NCBI GenBank assembly: GCA_018398805.1
Contig: JAGFBZ010000865.1
Location: 1,178,001-1,242,000, forward strand
Source of the DNA: Hirundichthys speculiger
Taxonomy: Eukaryota > Chordata > Actinopteri > Beloniformes > Exocoetidae
Length of the DNA stretch: 64,000 nucleotides
Direction: 5' to 3'
The translations under genes and the position numbers were made by a program. Positions 52,544 to 64,000 of this stretch are shown here, in pieces. The notes beneath the pieces were generated by a model. It was not told the DNA's origin. It saw nothing but the letters and a program-made list of their open reading frames with translations, and did no database searches. Positions within the stretch are counted from its first letter, which is position 1. Each line of letters begins with the position of its first letter.

Positions 52544-54109
52544 GTAAATATGATTTTTATATTTGCACTTTCTTAACTTTCCAAAGTAAACACTACAATG
52601 AATTAAAAAGAAAAAAAAAGTTATTGAAATTGTACCATTTTCTGAATAGTTTCTGTGCTGGTCAGTTATGTGAAGTAAAGATAAAAAATAAATACATAAA
52701 ACAAAACTAACTGAACGACAGTTAGTTTTTGTGGGATTTGTCAGTATGACACCAATCAAGAGAAAACCAAATGTTTCTATTGTTTTGACATTTTCTTGTC
52801 TTTTTCATTTCTTTTTGCTCTGAAATAAACATTAGAGATAACTGAGGCATTTGTGAACATGTAAAGGCCCTGATCTCCACTGAGTGACTTTGACATCCAA
52901 TTTTTGAACAAATATTATTCAACTTTACATTAATTCTCTAGTTTCTATTTGACACTGTCACTGTCTGCTTCGCAATGACAAATTCAAAACTTTTAGGCGA
53001 TGTCTGTGAGGCAACTTGTTTTTCCAGACAAAGTGTGAATTGTCAAACTTTTCTTTGTTTAAATGCTGTTTGTGAAATAACTATGATTATCTCTTGATGT
53101 GGGCCTTAATGTTCATTGCAGTGTCATGCTTCATCTCTCAGCAAACATACATGGGGTAAAAATGTTCCATGTGTTTACGTCGATAGAATTTTATAGCTAG
53201 CAGTTACATTAACGGAGTGTCTGTCAGGCCGAGCCCCTTTACTGAAAATCCACACTTCTTGTTTCTTCACAGCTCCTTCCTCGGCTGCATTTTGTTTTTG
53301 TTTTTTTTTTAACATATTGATTTTCTTAAAAATTCACTCTTGTTTCAGTTGACATTCACTCTGTTAGTGAGAAACGAACAGGGCTCCCTGTGCTCCAAGT
53401 CAGTGCAAACCATTCATTCAGATAAATGTGCAAAATCTTAAGTACCCGAGCCCTTTTTACCTGCGTTATGGCTCACCTACGAAAGGAAACTCAGGCAGCT
53501 CGTGGCAGGCCTGTGACAATGAGACAGAGGAACACAGCGGTATTTCATGCCAGTGTCGGAGACTTCTCCGTGGACACTTCAGGAGACAGGGAGGAGGACG
53601 GAGAGGTAAAATCAGAGAAATATGAGAGAAAAGTTGAGAAACATGGCCCCACTTAAAAGCACCAAAAAAAAACTATCTTCACACTTGCCAGTGAGCTCTG
53701 TGTGTGAGATTAATGTCTAACACAGTCCTTCAGCCGGGTCTGAGTGTGTGTCAGGGATGTTTGATGGGCTGGTGCTCCTACGAGAGTGAAGAATGCCAAT
53801 TTACATTCCTCCAGTGTCATTTCATTACTTTTATCTCTGTGCTGCTGTGTCTCTCACAGACAAGCCAGGGATGAGTGAAAGTCACATTTCCTTTACTGAA
53901 CAAGTCACGCAAGTTGAAATGCTTGCAATTTTTCTTTTTCACATTCAATGAATTATTTGCAAAGTGCAAGTGATCGTGACTTGATGAATGAAAGCGTAAC
54001 CTAATCAATAAAATAAACATTCTGATTTTTAAAAAAAAAAAGAAAAAAGAAACAACAAAAAAACAAAAACCCTGCTGGACGAAACTTCCCACTAAAAGAG
54101 AAAATTCTG

Positions 54110-54245
54110 TGGTAAATGCCCTGTGATGGACCGGTGACCTGTCAAGCCTGGACCCATCTCTCGCCCTATGAGAGCAGGAGTGGGCTCCGGCCCCTGACGT
54201 GACCCCGGTCAGGACAAAGCGGGTACGGAAAACGAATAGACAGAT
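54110..54245 (+). repeat. Tail of SINE-like repeat
   Basis: CCTGTGATGGACCGGTGACC, TCTCGCCCTATGAGAGCAGG and CAAAGCGGGTACGGAAAACG match the 3' part of the 28902 family, diverged. Confidence 0.7.
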
Positions 54246-57082
54246 GTTGTGGTAAATGTCCTCTTTGTGCGGCAAATAGGTGCCCAGCACCAGTCTGTTG
54301 TGCTGCTACGTGAGGTTAAAGAAAAAGTTAAAGTTGTCAGCGAGGCTGCAGCTGGGTCGTGATTCCTCTGGGTCTGTGAGAATCAGAGATGGGAGAGTGT
54401 GTGTGTGTGTGTGTGGGTGAGGGGTGGGTGCCACTGGTTAGTCGGTTCAATAATCTGCTGGACAGGTAGGTCTGTGACGCCCCCCTTAGAGAGGCTGCTA
54501 ATGAAGAGAAGGGCTGTTTAGTGGTGCTCTGCTCTGACCCCACCAACCCTCTCTGTCCCCCCCGCCGGCTTTCTCTGATTACTGCTCACATCAAGAACTC
54601 TCCCCTCACCCCTCTGCTCCATCCTCTCTGTTCCCCCTGGTTGTCTTGCTTTCTCTCTCCAAGCAGCTATTTGAAAAAGAATGGGTGCTAAGTATTGCTC
54701 TATCGACAAATTCTTTTATGAATTTAATGCACTTTTGTATATTTTCTACTCTCTTGATTCCATATTTTATAATATCAATTTTGGAAGAAAAATCCCTGCT
54801 GTCCGTGACCTTCGCGTTTCTTTCCATTGTCAGTTGTAATAATGAGGCTGCGCTCAGAAGTGAGGTGCTTCCCTGAAAAGATGTACAGGTGGAAAAAAAA
54901 AAAAATAATAAAGTGCAGAGTGAGACCAAAAAGGCAGTTAAAATGCTTTTCCTCTTAAAGTTTGCGTGCGCTTTCTCTCATGCAAGCACAGAAAGATCTT
55001 TAACATTTTCCTCCCCTCTCCAACTGATGCACAGTATCATCAGAGCAACATTCTTGCAGTGTTTTTATTTATCCAGAGGTGGATCATTGCTGAACTGATA
55101 CGCTCCTGCTCCGCTCCATCTGTCCTCGGCCTCAGGAATCTCTTGTGTGACTGATAGTGTGTCTTGGCAGTGACAGAAAAGGTAATGTTTAGAAAGGGGG
55201 ACTGGGGTCATGTAGCTAGTGGTGGCTCGGAATAAAAATCTTTGAACAAGACACCGTAACCTGAGCTGCGGGCTTTAGTGACTAAACAGAGACACAGTGA
55301 AATGTTAAAACAAATTGGATTGCAGGACTTCTAATTTAATAAAGAGCGCAGTGTGAGACGTACTCGATTTAAAACAATATACACGTGAGAGACATAATTA
55401 CATTTTTCTGTACCGCCATGCACAAAGTGAGAAACCAAATCTTCACACACTTACACTCTTGAAAATATTATGAAATTTGGTCTCCATTCATGTGATTCTT
55501 AACTTAAAAAAAGAAACGTGCATAAAATAATCTAAGGAATAGGTTTAACAGCTGTTATGATATTAACATTTAAGATGTGTTTGCACTATATCACAGATTG
55601 ATATCTCGTAAGAGCTTTAATCCGGTAAATGATAGCATCGTCTGTGATGAGGGGGGCGATCGCACTTAGAAATGGCAAATTAATGAGATTAAAATCAGTC
55701 CCTGTGCTATAAGCTGTGTTTAAACTGCAAGAGGATACTCATTTTTACATCTGTTCGATTTTTTTGCATCCTTTTTTTTTTCTTTCTTTCCACTGCAGGC
55801 TTCATCTCACATGTTAATCCAAACACGTTCCTTAAGTAGGAATCAGGAAGAAGTTTGTGCTAAAACATGAATGCGCCAAGTGTGTGCAGCAGCTGCACAC
55901 TTCCTCCGTTTTTATTTAAGGACACATTTTGCGCAACTCAGCCTTTATAAGTGCATGTCCATTGCCTAATGATTTTTTTTTTTTTTTTTGGTCTTCTGAG
56001 ACAGAGTCATAATTTTTTATGTTTTCAGCTGTAATTTGGGATGGCCGTAATTGATTCTTTCCAGAACTAATTACCAGCAACTGTTTAAAATAAACACTTC
56101 GGTGTCACTGGGTGGCAACGGTCCAATCGGTAGGGAAGTTACATTTCACTTGTAATCCATACGTTCTTCAGCAGGGCTACAATATAATTCATGTCGACGC
56201 TATGGCAGTACTAGAGAAGCTGGAACTGTAACGAACAGGAGTGTAGTTGTAACCAAATGGCTCAGCTGGGAGGTATAGGGTTATGTGGTATAATTTATAT
56301 TTTATAGCTCCCGCCTGCATTGACTGCAGTCCAGAATAAAGTTGTTCGATTTTGTTCCATGAACAGGGAGTGAGAAAAATCTGGGATTTTGCTTGTGATG
56401 GAAACTCCAGGCACCGCTTTGCTCCTTCTAATTTCTTTCTTTATTTATTGTCTTTTCATGTTGATTGTCTTTTTTTTTTTTTGCTCTCACATTAAAGGAA
56501 AAAAAAAAGTTAGAACCGCTGCTTTTTGTGTACAAAGGGACTAGGAGGATATTTATTTGTATGACTCTGAATTTTTTTTCTCCTTTTTTTAATGGGAGTC
56601 TATGCGTTACTGGCCCATGCCCCAGTGACTAAAAAGGGATGGAAAGATTTCCTCAGGCCATACAGTGATTTGATTAAAAGAGAATAATTTGCCCTAAAGG
56701 TGTCTTTTCTCCTCTCTCCAAAAACGCTGGCGGAAGAAATCTGATATGACAAGATAAGTGGTGGCTCATGAAAAATTCCTAAGGACTGAGACGAAGCATG
56801 TTGACTTTGGAATTATTGCCCCAAGTGTCTAGTTCTTTGCAAGTAACTGTGCCTGACAAAGTTATTTTTTACCTGAACAGCCTTTGAAATGATTCCACGG
56901 CTTCTCTGTCTAGAATTCTTTCAATTAAAATCTGTTTATGTACTGAACAAAGACTGGACAAAGCAAACTCTGCAAATCATTCCAGGCATTTATTTTCTTT
57001 TTTCTTTTTCTTTCTGGCTTTCTTTCATGGAACATGGCCACATAAAAATGGATTCACTGAGATGTTGATAGAAGCTGCATGT

Positions 57083-57185
57083 ATAGCCTTCTATCCTGCT
57101 TAATCCTCTGCAGGGTCACGGGGATCCGCTGGAGCCTATCCCAGCTACACCCTGGACAGGTCACCAGTACATCACAGGGCCATAT
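57083..57185 (-). repeat. Tail of SINE-like repeat, reverse
   Basis: On the minus strand it reads GGCCCTGTGATGTACTGGTG, CTGGGATAGGCTCCAGC and TGACCCTGCAGAGGATTAA, the same tail as at 29120-29240. Confidence 0.75.
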
Positions 57186-57672
57186 ATAGTCTTGTTTATT
57201 TTTATTTATTTTTTATTTTTTTATTTTGTTCTCTTATAATTGGACACAATCTCTGCAATTTCTGCATTTGGAGAGCTCCCTTTTCCCCGCTTAAGCAGGT
57301 AGTCATGGGATCTTCTTCATAAACTCAGTAAAGCATCCTAGGTGATGGTTTAATTGTTACTGAAGTGTGATCTCAATTAGATGATTTTAGTTGGTGCTTC
57401 AGATCACACCTTTGTGTCCTGCTATCGGAGGTGATTCATTTGGACCCTTTTTAGTGAGTGACATACAGTGTATTTACATGGACAACAATGCCTTGATATT
57501 CATCAGAATAAGGAAATAGTCTGATTAAGACACCACCATGTAAATAGCTTCTTTAATCTAAAGAAGGACTAATCAAAATAAGTAATAATAACATTAAGAG
57601 ATGTGGAGTATGCCGATCAGTCGCATTATTAAGACATATAAGCAGCTTAATTTGAACATCACACCCTGTTGG

Positions 57673-58845
57673 CAGTGTTGGGCAAGTTCACTTTCTACAC
57701 GAACTAGTTCAGTTCACCATTTCAAAAAATGAACTAAATAGTTCATTTTTAGTTCATATTTTTAAAAATTCTTTTTTTGATGTTGCTGTGAGCAATTATT
57801 TGTCAAAATGATTATCACTGCCCATATACTACCCCACCACAAACGGCAATTATTTTATCCATTTTAACTGTTGAAATCTATTGGTCCAATTCAGAATCTT
57901 TAACCAACCAGGGTTCACATTAGCATTGAAGGGACAGCCCATGTAAAACTGTAATTTCCATTTCAGTTTTTCTCTACAGCAGCTATTCCCAAACTTCAGA
58001 ATACCAAGGCCCAATTTGAAATGTGAAAAATCTCCGCAGCCCACCGAAACTATTAATCACAACTGTGATAAATATACAGGACAAGGAACCATGATCCGAT
58101 ATTAATGTGAGGGGTCAACAAATAAGGTGACACTTGTCATATTAAGTTAAGATGACAGTAGAATAACACTTAACTGGTTCGTTTTATTACTTCTTGTTTT
58201 TTTAATCATGTCAGGAATATTTTACAGTAATTAAAAACATATTTAAAAAAGATTGAGGATTTAAAACACATTTGTTTAATCTTAATGATCTCTCACGGCC
58301 CACCTGCAGTACCATGACGGCCCACCAGGGGGCCGCGGCCCACACTTTGTGAATCACTGCTCTACAGTATATTAAAAATATGAAGAAAAACTTGCTGCCA
58401 AATGGTCTTTATTATAAGACAAAACAGGTCCTTAAGGTGCAAATGTTTTTTCCCCATTTCAATATTTCAATCCCCCCCGGCAGTTGGGTCACCCCTCCAC
58501 CTCTGGGCGACTGCAGCTTTCATCTTCCTTCATGATTGTTTTAAACGTTTGATGACGCAATTGTTAGCGTGACAGAAGCGACAGCCCGTGTTGCCATGTT
58601 TGATTGTTTTCCTCAGATACATATCAGGCTCGTTTGTGGTGTATTTTAAATGGGGTTCGCTGGAAACCTGGCACGGTTTTGACCGTGCGTGAACTTTGAA
58701 AGAGCGTCGTTCACAACTGCCCAAAAGAACTCATTCACGCCCCACACTCGTGAAGGGGAAAGTGAACGTGCTCAGTTCACATTCGTGAAAAATATGAACT
58801 AGTTCGTGAACTTTCGTTCAATGAACGTGTTCAGGTACAACACTG
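57673..58845. mobile_element. hAT element with perfect 8-bp duplication, host of a nested hAT
   Basis: Starts CAGTGTTGGGCAAGTTC and ends GTTCAGGTACAACACTG, terminal inverted repeats. The flanks are CCTGTTGG on both sides (57665-57672 and 58846-58853), a perfect 8-bp duplication. Subterminal GAACTAGTTC and AGTTCAT motifs recur at both ends. No transposase frame. It is interrupted by the hAT at 57980-58359. Confidence 0.92.
57980..58359. mobile_element. Nested hAT MITE with perfect 8-bp duplication
   Basis: Starts CAGCTATTCCCAAACTT and ends CACTTTGTGAATCACTG. Flanked by CTCTACAG on both sides (57972-57979 and 58360-58367). GCAGCCCACC and GCGGCCCAC blocks lie near the two ends. 380 bases, no coding capacity. 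Confidence 0.92.
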
Positions 58846-58873
58846 CCTGTTGGAAATTTCATGGCATTTTGCA

Positions 58874-59048
58874 CTGGGGCGCCGAAAAGGGGGGGTAAAG
58901 AATACAGATTATAGGGGGCCATGATTGAGGGGGGCCCAGAGAGGCCCCTAATGATGATCAAAAATAGCATCAACAAATTTCTCCGCTGTGTTGGGGGGCC
59001 CGGTAAAGATTCTTTTCATGGGGCCCAAAACCCCTAGCGGCGCCCCTG
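58874..59048. mobile_element. Small hAT MITE with perfect 8-bp duplication
   Basis: Starts CTGGGGCGCCGAAAAG and ends CCCTAGCGGCGCCCCTG, inverted repeats. Flanked by ATTTTGCA on both sides (58866-58873 and 59049-59056). 175 bases rich in GGGGGCC runs. Confidence 0.9.
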
Positions 59049-59056
59049 ATTTTGCA

Positions 59057-62000
59057 GCACCAAGTCGCCTCCACATGCAGCAATTGTGACCCCCTAACTG
59101 CAGCTGGTCCTCTACAGCTGCTGTGAATTATGGTCATTCTAGTCAATGAGAAAAGTCCCACCGGACTGTGTAGTGGTTTAGAAGTGGCCCAGAAGCAACT
59201 AGCTGCTCTTTTCCGCTAAAGACAAATCTATTTTGGCACATGACCACAGCTAAGATGTATCAATATACTTCCTGTCAGTTCAGTCTGAACAAAGGCATAG
59301 AAAATCTGGCACTTCTACATCAACATTACTTAATTACTTTTTAGGGCGCCCCCTACCAGTCGTCCGCCTGACCCCCGCCCCACCAAGGCTATAAATCTGG
59401 CAGGAAACACTGTTATGCATTGTAGCAGAAAGAGATTACCATGCGATTCCCATGTGATCGTGAAACCTTCAGGTAAATTTGTGGTCTTATGAATTCAGTC
59501 AGGTAGTGCGTTGAAGCTCTCCACTTTTGCAAGGGCTCCTGATGAGACCTGAGTGCGAAATGTTTGAGAAGAACAATAAGTGCAAAAAGATAAAAAAAAT
59601 CAAATAGTATTAAAAATGAATAAAATAAAACACTCCCAATTGCGTGTTTTATCATTACACCAAAAAACTGCCATTGTTGCATGAAATTCTGGTGGTAAAG
59701 GTGAAATGGATGTTATGGTGAGATTCGTATGTCTACCGTAAAATTCCCACAGGAATGTGGGCAGCTAAAACAAATGGTAATGGACATTCAAACGGCAATT
59801 TAGATGATGCTTAAATGTTTTGCTAGTGTTCATTTTAGCTGTGCACATTTCATCAAGACATTAGGGACGTCCCATGAATCACTATGCTCTTTAACATGTA
59901 AACTCCCAAAAATGAATACTCTTAAAATAACTCAAGTAAATGATTTAATTGTGGATGCAATCTTATTTACATTAAGCTAAATTAGATTACTGTTGTGCAT
60001 GTAAAAATAGTCATGGAGAATTAAAGCTCCCATTTACCTGCACAGGTGAACCATGGAAGGCTTGTTAACATGTGTCTCATTCAGTTTGTGACTTTGTGAA
60101 TTCTGGATGCCATAGCTATTTGTACAGACACTTTCCAGGAAGTACTGTTGCATCCCTCTTAAATGGCAAAATCATTGCATGAAAATTTCATTATGCTACT
60201 TCACAGGAGTAATTTGGCAAGCCTGTAGCATCCATTAGTGGACAGTGTGTGCGCATAGAACACGGCCTGCAGAGTGATACCTTCATTTTATATCCAGTAA
60301 ATTACATATAGTAGATAATTATTCACTGCATGCACCTTTATAAAGCATACTTTATGTTTTCAGTTCATTTTAGGGACAGAAATTATTTCAAGTGTAATTT
60401 TGCTTCTTAATCATCTCATGCAGGCAGTATGCAATTATTTTTTTTTTATTGCTGCATAGAAATAGTCAAGGGTTTTCCAAAATATAAAATCTGCATTCAG
60501 TCTGACAATGCTTCTCTTGTTTTCCTTGTGCTGAAAAGTAAGTGTTCTTGTTTAAATTGAAACAGTAGATCTTTGGCCCTTTTGAAAAGCCTTAACTTGA
60601 ACCAAGAAGTTGTTAAGACAGATACTGGTATGAGGGACAACAAATATGTTTTATGTTTATGTATCAGCATATGAATCATATATCCAAGGTCAGTCATTAA
60701 TCACGGTACATAATCAAAAGGTTCAAAATTGAGCATGCCTGCCTGATAGACAGCATTTATATGCACATTATATGTCATTTCAGTTGCTTAGCCTGGTGCT
60801 CTTTTTATATTTTTATTCATGGTTTTCATATGTCTGAATGTTCTTGAAAAAGCATTGAATACATTAAATGTATGTGGTTCATGTATCTAAGACCACAGAA
60901 TTATGAAGTGAACTTTGTTTGGTTTTCAGCTACAGAAGAAAAAAAGTGAACACAGGTTCACAGTGTGTGCTAGCAAATGTATAAACCCACATTTGTTGGG
61001 TCTTAAGAGAGCAGTAATCACCTTGAATTTCTAAGACTTTATTTTGGGCACTTTATTGCTTTTTCTTTACTTTTTTTTTCTTCAAACCACAAGACTTGCC
61101 TGAATATATTGATAATGTCACAGGTGCAAATGACCTTGTGGGCTGAATGTTTAAACTGGCTTCTGTTAGCTGGTCTTGTGCAGAGTGCAGAGTTTGGACT
61201 CTCAATCCTCGTATGACTTTGGAAAAGAATCTCTGAAGGATTTCAGTGTATTGTGGATGCATTCAATTATATTCTAGATGTTTTCAGGTATTCATGTACC
61301 CAGTGCTGTGTGGATGCTTTAAAGACATGGTCCTCCCAATAAAACCTTGGTTAGTCTTGTAAACGTGACCTCTAACTTTACCAAGATAGCTTATTTAATT
61401 CAAATCCAGATGCTTTCAAAACTAGACTGCTATCCACAGTGTTGCCTTTTTTTCTTTATTATTATTTTGGAAAGCAGGTACATTCCAAAAGGCTACGTCC
61501 AACTTTCGAGTGTGAATCGAACATGGAAATAAAGAAAATTGCAGTTCCTTGACTTAGTGCTAGGGGCTGGGTCCAAAAGAAAGCCAGTCTTCCCCCAATG
61601 GAGTTAATCTCCAATGACTAGCATGTTAAAATATCCAACTCTGCAGCAGAAATAAACATATTCACAGTGAACTGTTTCTGATTCATGAAATAACAACAAC
61701 TCATTCACAACTGTATGGGGGGTAAATTTTTATGTTCTTCATCAAGTAAAATTATATAAAACTACAAATTAATCCATGGTCTTTTTATGACAGGTATTCA
61801 TGGCTACTGCTTGGCTGCCATCTCTTCAGCTACTCACCCCTCTCCTGACTTGTTATTTTGATCTTGAATAAAGACTTAACAGAGCACGATCATTCTGGCT
61901 GAGTTTTAGGTTGGCCTGGAGGGGTTCATGGGCAAAGCTTAGTAAAACAGCCTGAAGCCACTTTCTTTGTCTTTTCTTTCATTGTTTCAATGCTGCTAGC

Positions 62001-62820
62001 CAAAGCTAACTCGTGCGTGCCAAGTGATTTAGCTCATAGACTTGTACCATTTGAAGCAGCTGCGTCCTCTGGTTGAGCAACCTTCGTCCGGGATTATTTC
62101 CAGACCCTTCCAACTGGACCACTAATAAATGGGTAGCTGATTTCGCTGGCTGCTTGGCCAACCACTGGGTGACTGATTTGTCGCGGATCCCAGCGGCGCT
62201 CTGGTAGCTCTCGTTTCAGCTGTGGCAGGATTCCTTGCAGATGCCATTTTGGTAGTGACATCTAAAATAAGTATGTTTGGACCAATTTGATCAGAATTGG
62301 TGGAAGGAAGCATTAACTAGCATCACTTAGCATAAACTAAGCCAAGTTAAAATAGCTAACTTGTAAGGTGGGCATGTTCCAGTTGGTTTCCAGACCTGCT
62401 TGTTTCCCCCAGTTTTGGATTAACCACCATTAGGCAGAGTCAGTTCCTACTTTTACAGTGCCATACAGTAAGATGCAAAAAACCTATGGGTGACATCAGA
62501 GAGGATTTGTCCAATTCCTTTTATACAGTATGTGGTGCAAACTATGCCATTCTGATTAGAGTTGTAGCTTCATAAATATCTCACACACTTACGATCAGAG
62601 TTTTACAGTCCTGGGGCATTCAAGGATCATATACATCACATAATGTGATCTTGTGATGCACAGGCTCAAAAATGTTTCTACACTTGCTAGAATTAAGTAA
62701 CACAATTATTTTTAACTTAACAGGAGGTCTGTGCTACCTGTTAGTGTTTATACCTACGGATTTGAGGATGGGGGTCATAGATTTAAATATGTTAGGAATG
62801 TCTTTTGAGCCATTTAAAAA
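59057..62820. other. Stretch without recognised gene
   Basis: No exon or clear element. The block 61990-62270 is richer in GC but has no recognised coding content. Confidence 0.4.
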
Positions 62821-62829
62821 AAAAAAAAA

Positions 62830-63130
62830 CACCAGATTTCATGCTCTTCAGTTCAAACATTTGTTCAAGAAACTGCCTCTGCTTTGCCAAGGTCTTGAAG
62901 AAAATGCAAATTGTCAATCTCAGCTGCAACAAAAGTGGATTCAGACTCCTTCAAAATCACCAAAGCACAACAATGAACTGAAAGCTGCTGGAATATCGGT
63001 GCCACTGCTGGCAGACAACTGAGTTTTAAATCACCAAGGACTGAAAGGTTGCTAGCAAAGAAAGGCGCTCAAGCCAAAAATCTTCAAGACTGACAAAACT
63101 TTGCAGATGAACTTTTGAACAAGGGGAAAA
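62830..63130 (+). pseudogene. Tc1-like transposase fragment, heavily decayed
   Basis: The plus-strand frame gives TPSKSPKHNNELKAAGISVP, then LLADN and a stop, and next, with more stops, VLNHQGLKGC and RKALKPK, then TLQM. This order is that of a Tc1-family transposase helix-turn-helix and linker (N-x-x-L-K-A-A-G-I-x-V, V-L-N-x-x-G-L-x-G-C, R-K-x-x-L). No terminal repeats were located, and the catalytic part is unrecognisable. Confidence 0.5.
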
Positions 63131-64000
63131 AAAAAACTTTTGGAGGAAGGTTGCAGAATGGGATGAACAAATGTTTGATTCTGAAGCTGTTTTGCTGTCA
63201 ATGGAACTTGTACACTGCACAAGGTGGGTGGTATAGTGACGGTAGAAATCTTCAGCGTAACTTTGAACCCAGCATGTCTTACAGAAAAATTTGAAAGGCT
63301 TTTTTGAAAAAAAAATCTTTCTCCTGCCATGTGGCACAATTTTTAAAGAAAGCTGTCCCTCTCTACTCTGCGTTTCTTGTGTCCAACAGATTTTATGCTT
63401 AGAGACGGAGACAGTACTTGAAAATTATACTTCAAGTCTATACATCAACAAAGTGTCGATTTTGCTCTTTGTCTTCCTAACCTTAACAAAGTTCTTTCGA
63501 AAAAAAAAAAAACCTCACCAAAGAGATTTACATATTACAATTTGAATTTCAATTTCATTAGAAAGAATATTTAATTTTTCAGAAGCATTGTCTAGCTTTC
63601 ATGGTCTCCTGTCCCTACTATTGTCAGTGTCGTAAAAGCGACTTAAGTGACTTGACCTCCATGCTCATAGGGGACTGCAAAAGTCCATTTGCACAGCTTT
63701 AAGTATTTTGCGATGTGTAAAATATGGACTAAATCCAAAATTTAAAATTCAAATTAAAATAGCTTTAAAACAATAGCAGTTGGGATTAAAGTTTGATTCC
63801 TTCTCTTGATATGTATGTCTGCTGCCCCTCCAGTTCCTCCAACGTCAATGAAGACTTTGTTGCAGGTTGAATGTGATGTAACAGTCCTTTTGGTGGTATT
63901 TTGAGAAATACCATGATAATATGTTCTCTATTTTCTTCTTTTGTTCGATGGCACCTGTGGACATTAATCAGTAGATTTATTTTTGTCACTATTTCACATT
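63131..64000. other. Right edge, nothing recognised
   Basis: AT-rich. An A run lies at 63499-63512. No gene supported. Confidence 0.4.

Larger units (their letters stand above)
52544..57672. other. Stretch without confirmed exon
   Basis: If the candidate first exon is real, this is its intron. Poly-T or poly-A runs lie at 54030-54041, 55973-55989 and 56471-56482, and a GT repeat at 54397-54414. Two SINE-like tails are listed separately. No exon supported. Confidence 0.4.

Noticed and set aside
52381..52710. 109-codon plus-strand frame through the CpG-rich block
   Set aside because: It reads through a good splice donor into AT-rich intron-like sequence and matches no protein I know.
53426..53656. 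Plus-strand frame with VDTS and an acidic run, faintly like the N-terminus of BNC2
   Set aside because: Only a handful of residues agree and BNC2 is strongly conserved there. No acceptor is evident. Most likely chance.

Overview
The window is a piece of a vertebrate nuclear genome, almost certainly a teleost fish. It is AT-rich, with short exons separated by kilobase introns bearing GT/AG splice sites. It carries many microsatellites and a dense load of repeats typical of ray-finned fish: Tc1-like, hAT, pogo/Tigger and ISL2EU-like DNA transposons, a non-LTR retrotransposon tail, and a tRNA-headed SINE-like repeat. There are no operons, ribosome binding sites or CRISPR arrays.

The one gene I can identify with confidence is cntln (centlein, a centrosomal coiled-coil protein), on the minus strand. 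Eight coding exons plus a probable 5' untranslated exon run from about 35.6 kb down to 12.0 kb. They follow human centlein as I remember it: the signature DKEFVWSLWKRLQ block, then coiled coil. The 3' part of the gene lies beyond the left edge, so positions 1-11998 are probably intron, although short exons could hide there. The first coding exon starts at a methionine that follows an in-frame stop in the predicted spliced leader, giving a short N-terminus. The fourth exon is one base out of frame with the third under the consensus splice sites. This implies a homopolymer error, a real lesion, or a shifted acceptor. An RFX X-box-like motif sits just upstream of the leader exon.

Left intronic part (1-12 kb): a dead Tc1-like transposon with a second repeat nested inside it, a (TA)n(CA)n microsatellite, an ISL2EU-like element carrying another copy of that same nested repeat, and an unusual element with TTAACCG motifs near both ends that contains a MADF (Myb/SANT-like) coding fragment. 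Middle (12-36 kb): the cntln exons, with introns holding a LINE tail, teleost dispersed repeats, a palindromic MITE, a pogo transposase remnant next to a hAT MITE with a target duplication, and a Tigger-like MITE.

Right part (36-64 kb): no confident gene. A CpG-rich segment at 51.8-52.5 kb ends in a good splice donor and may be the first exon of a rightward gene. In human the gene 5' of CNTLN is BNC2, transcribed away from it, so bnc2 is the natural guess, but this is inference only. At 57.7-59.1 kb three small hAT elements, two of them nested, each keep a perfect 8-bp target duplication. A degraded Tc1-like transposase lies near 62.9 kb. I see no evidence for a new molecular system. The points most worth checking are the MADF-carrying element, the cntln reading-frame anomaly and the nested hAT cluster.
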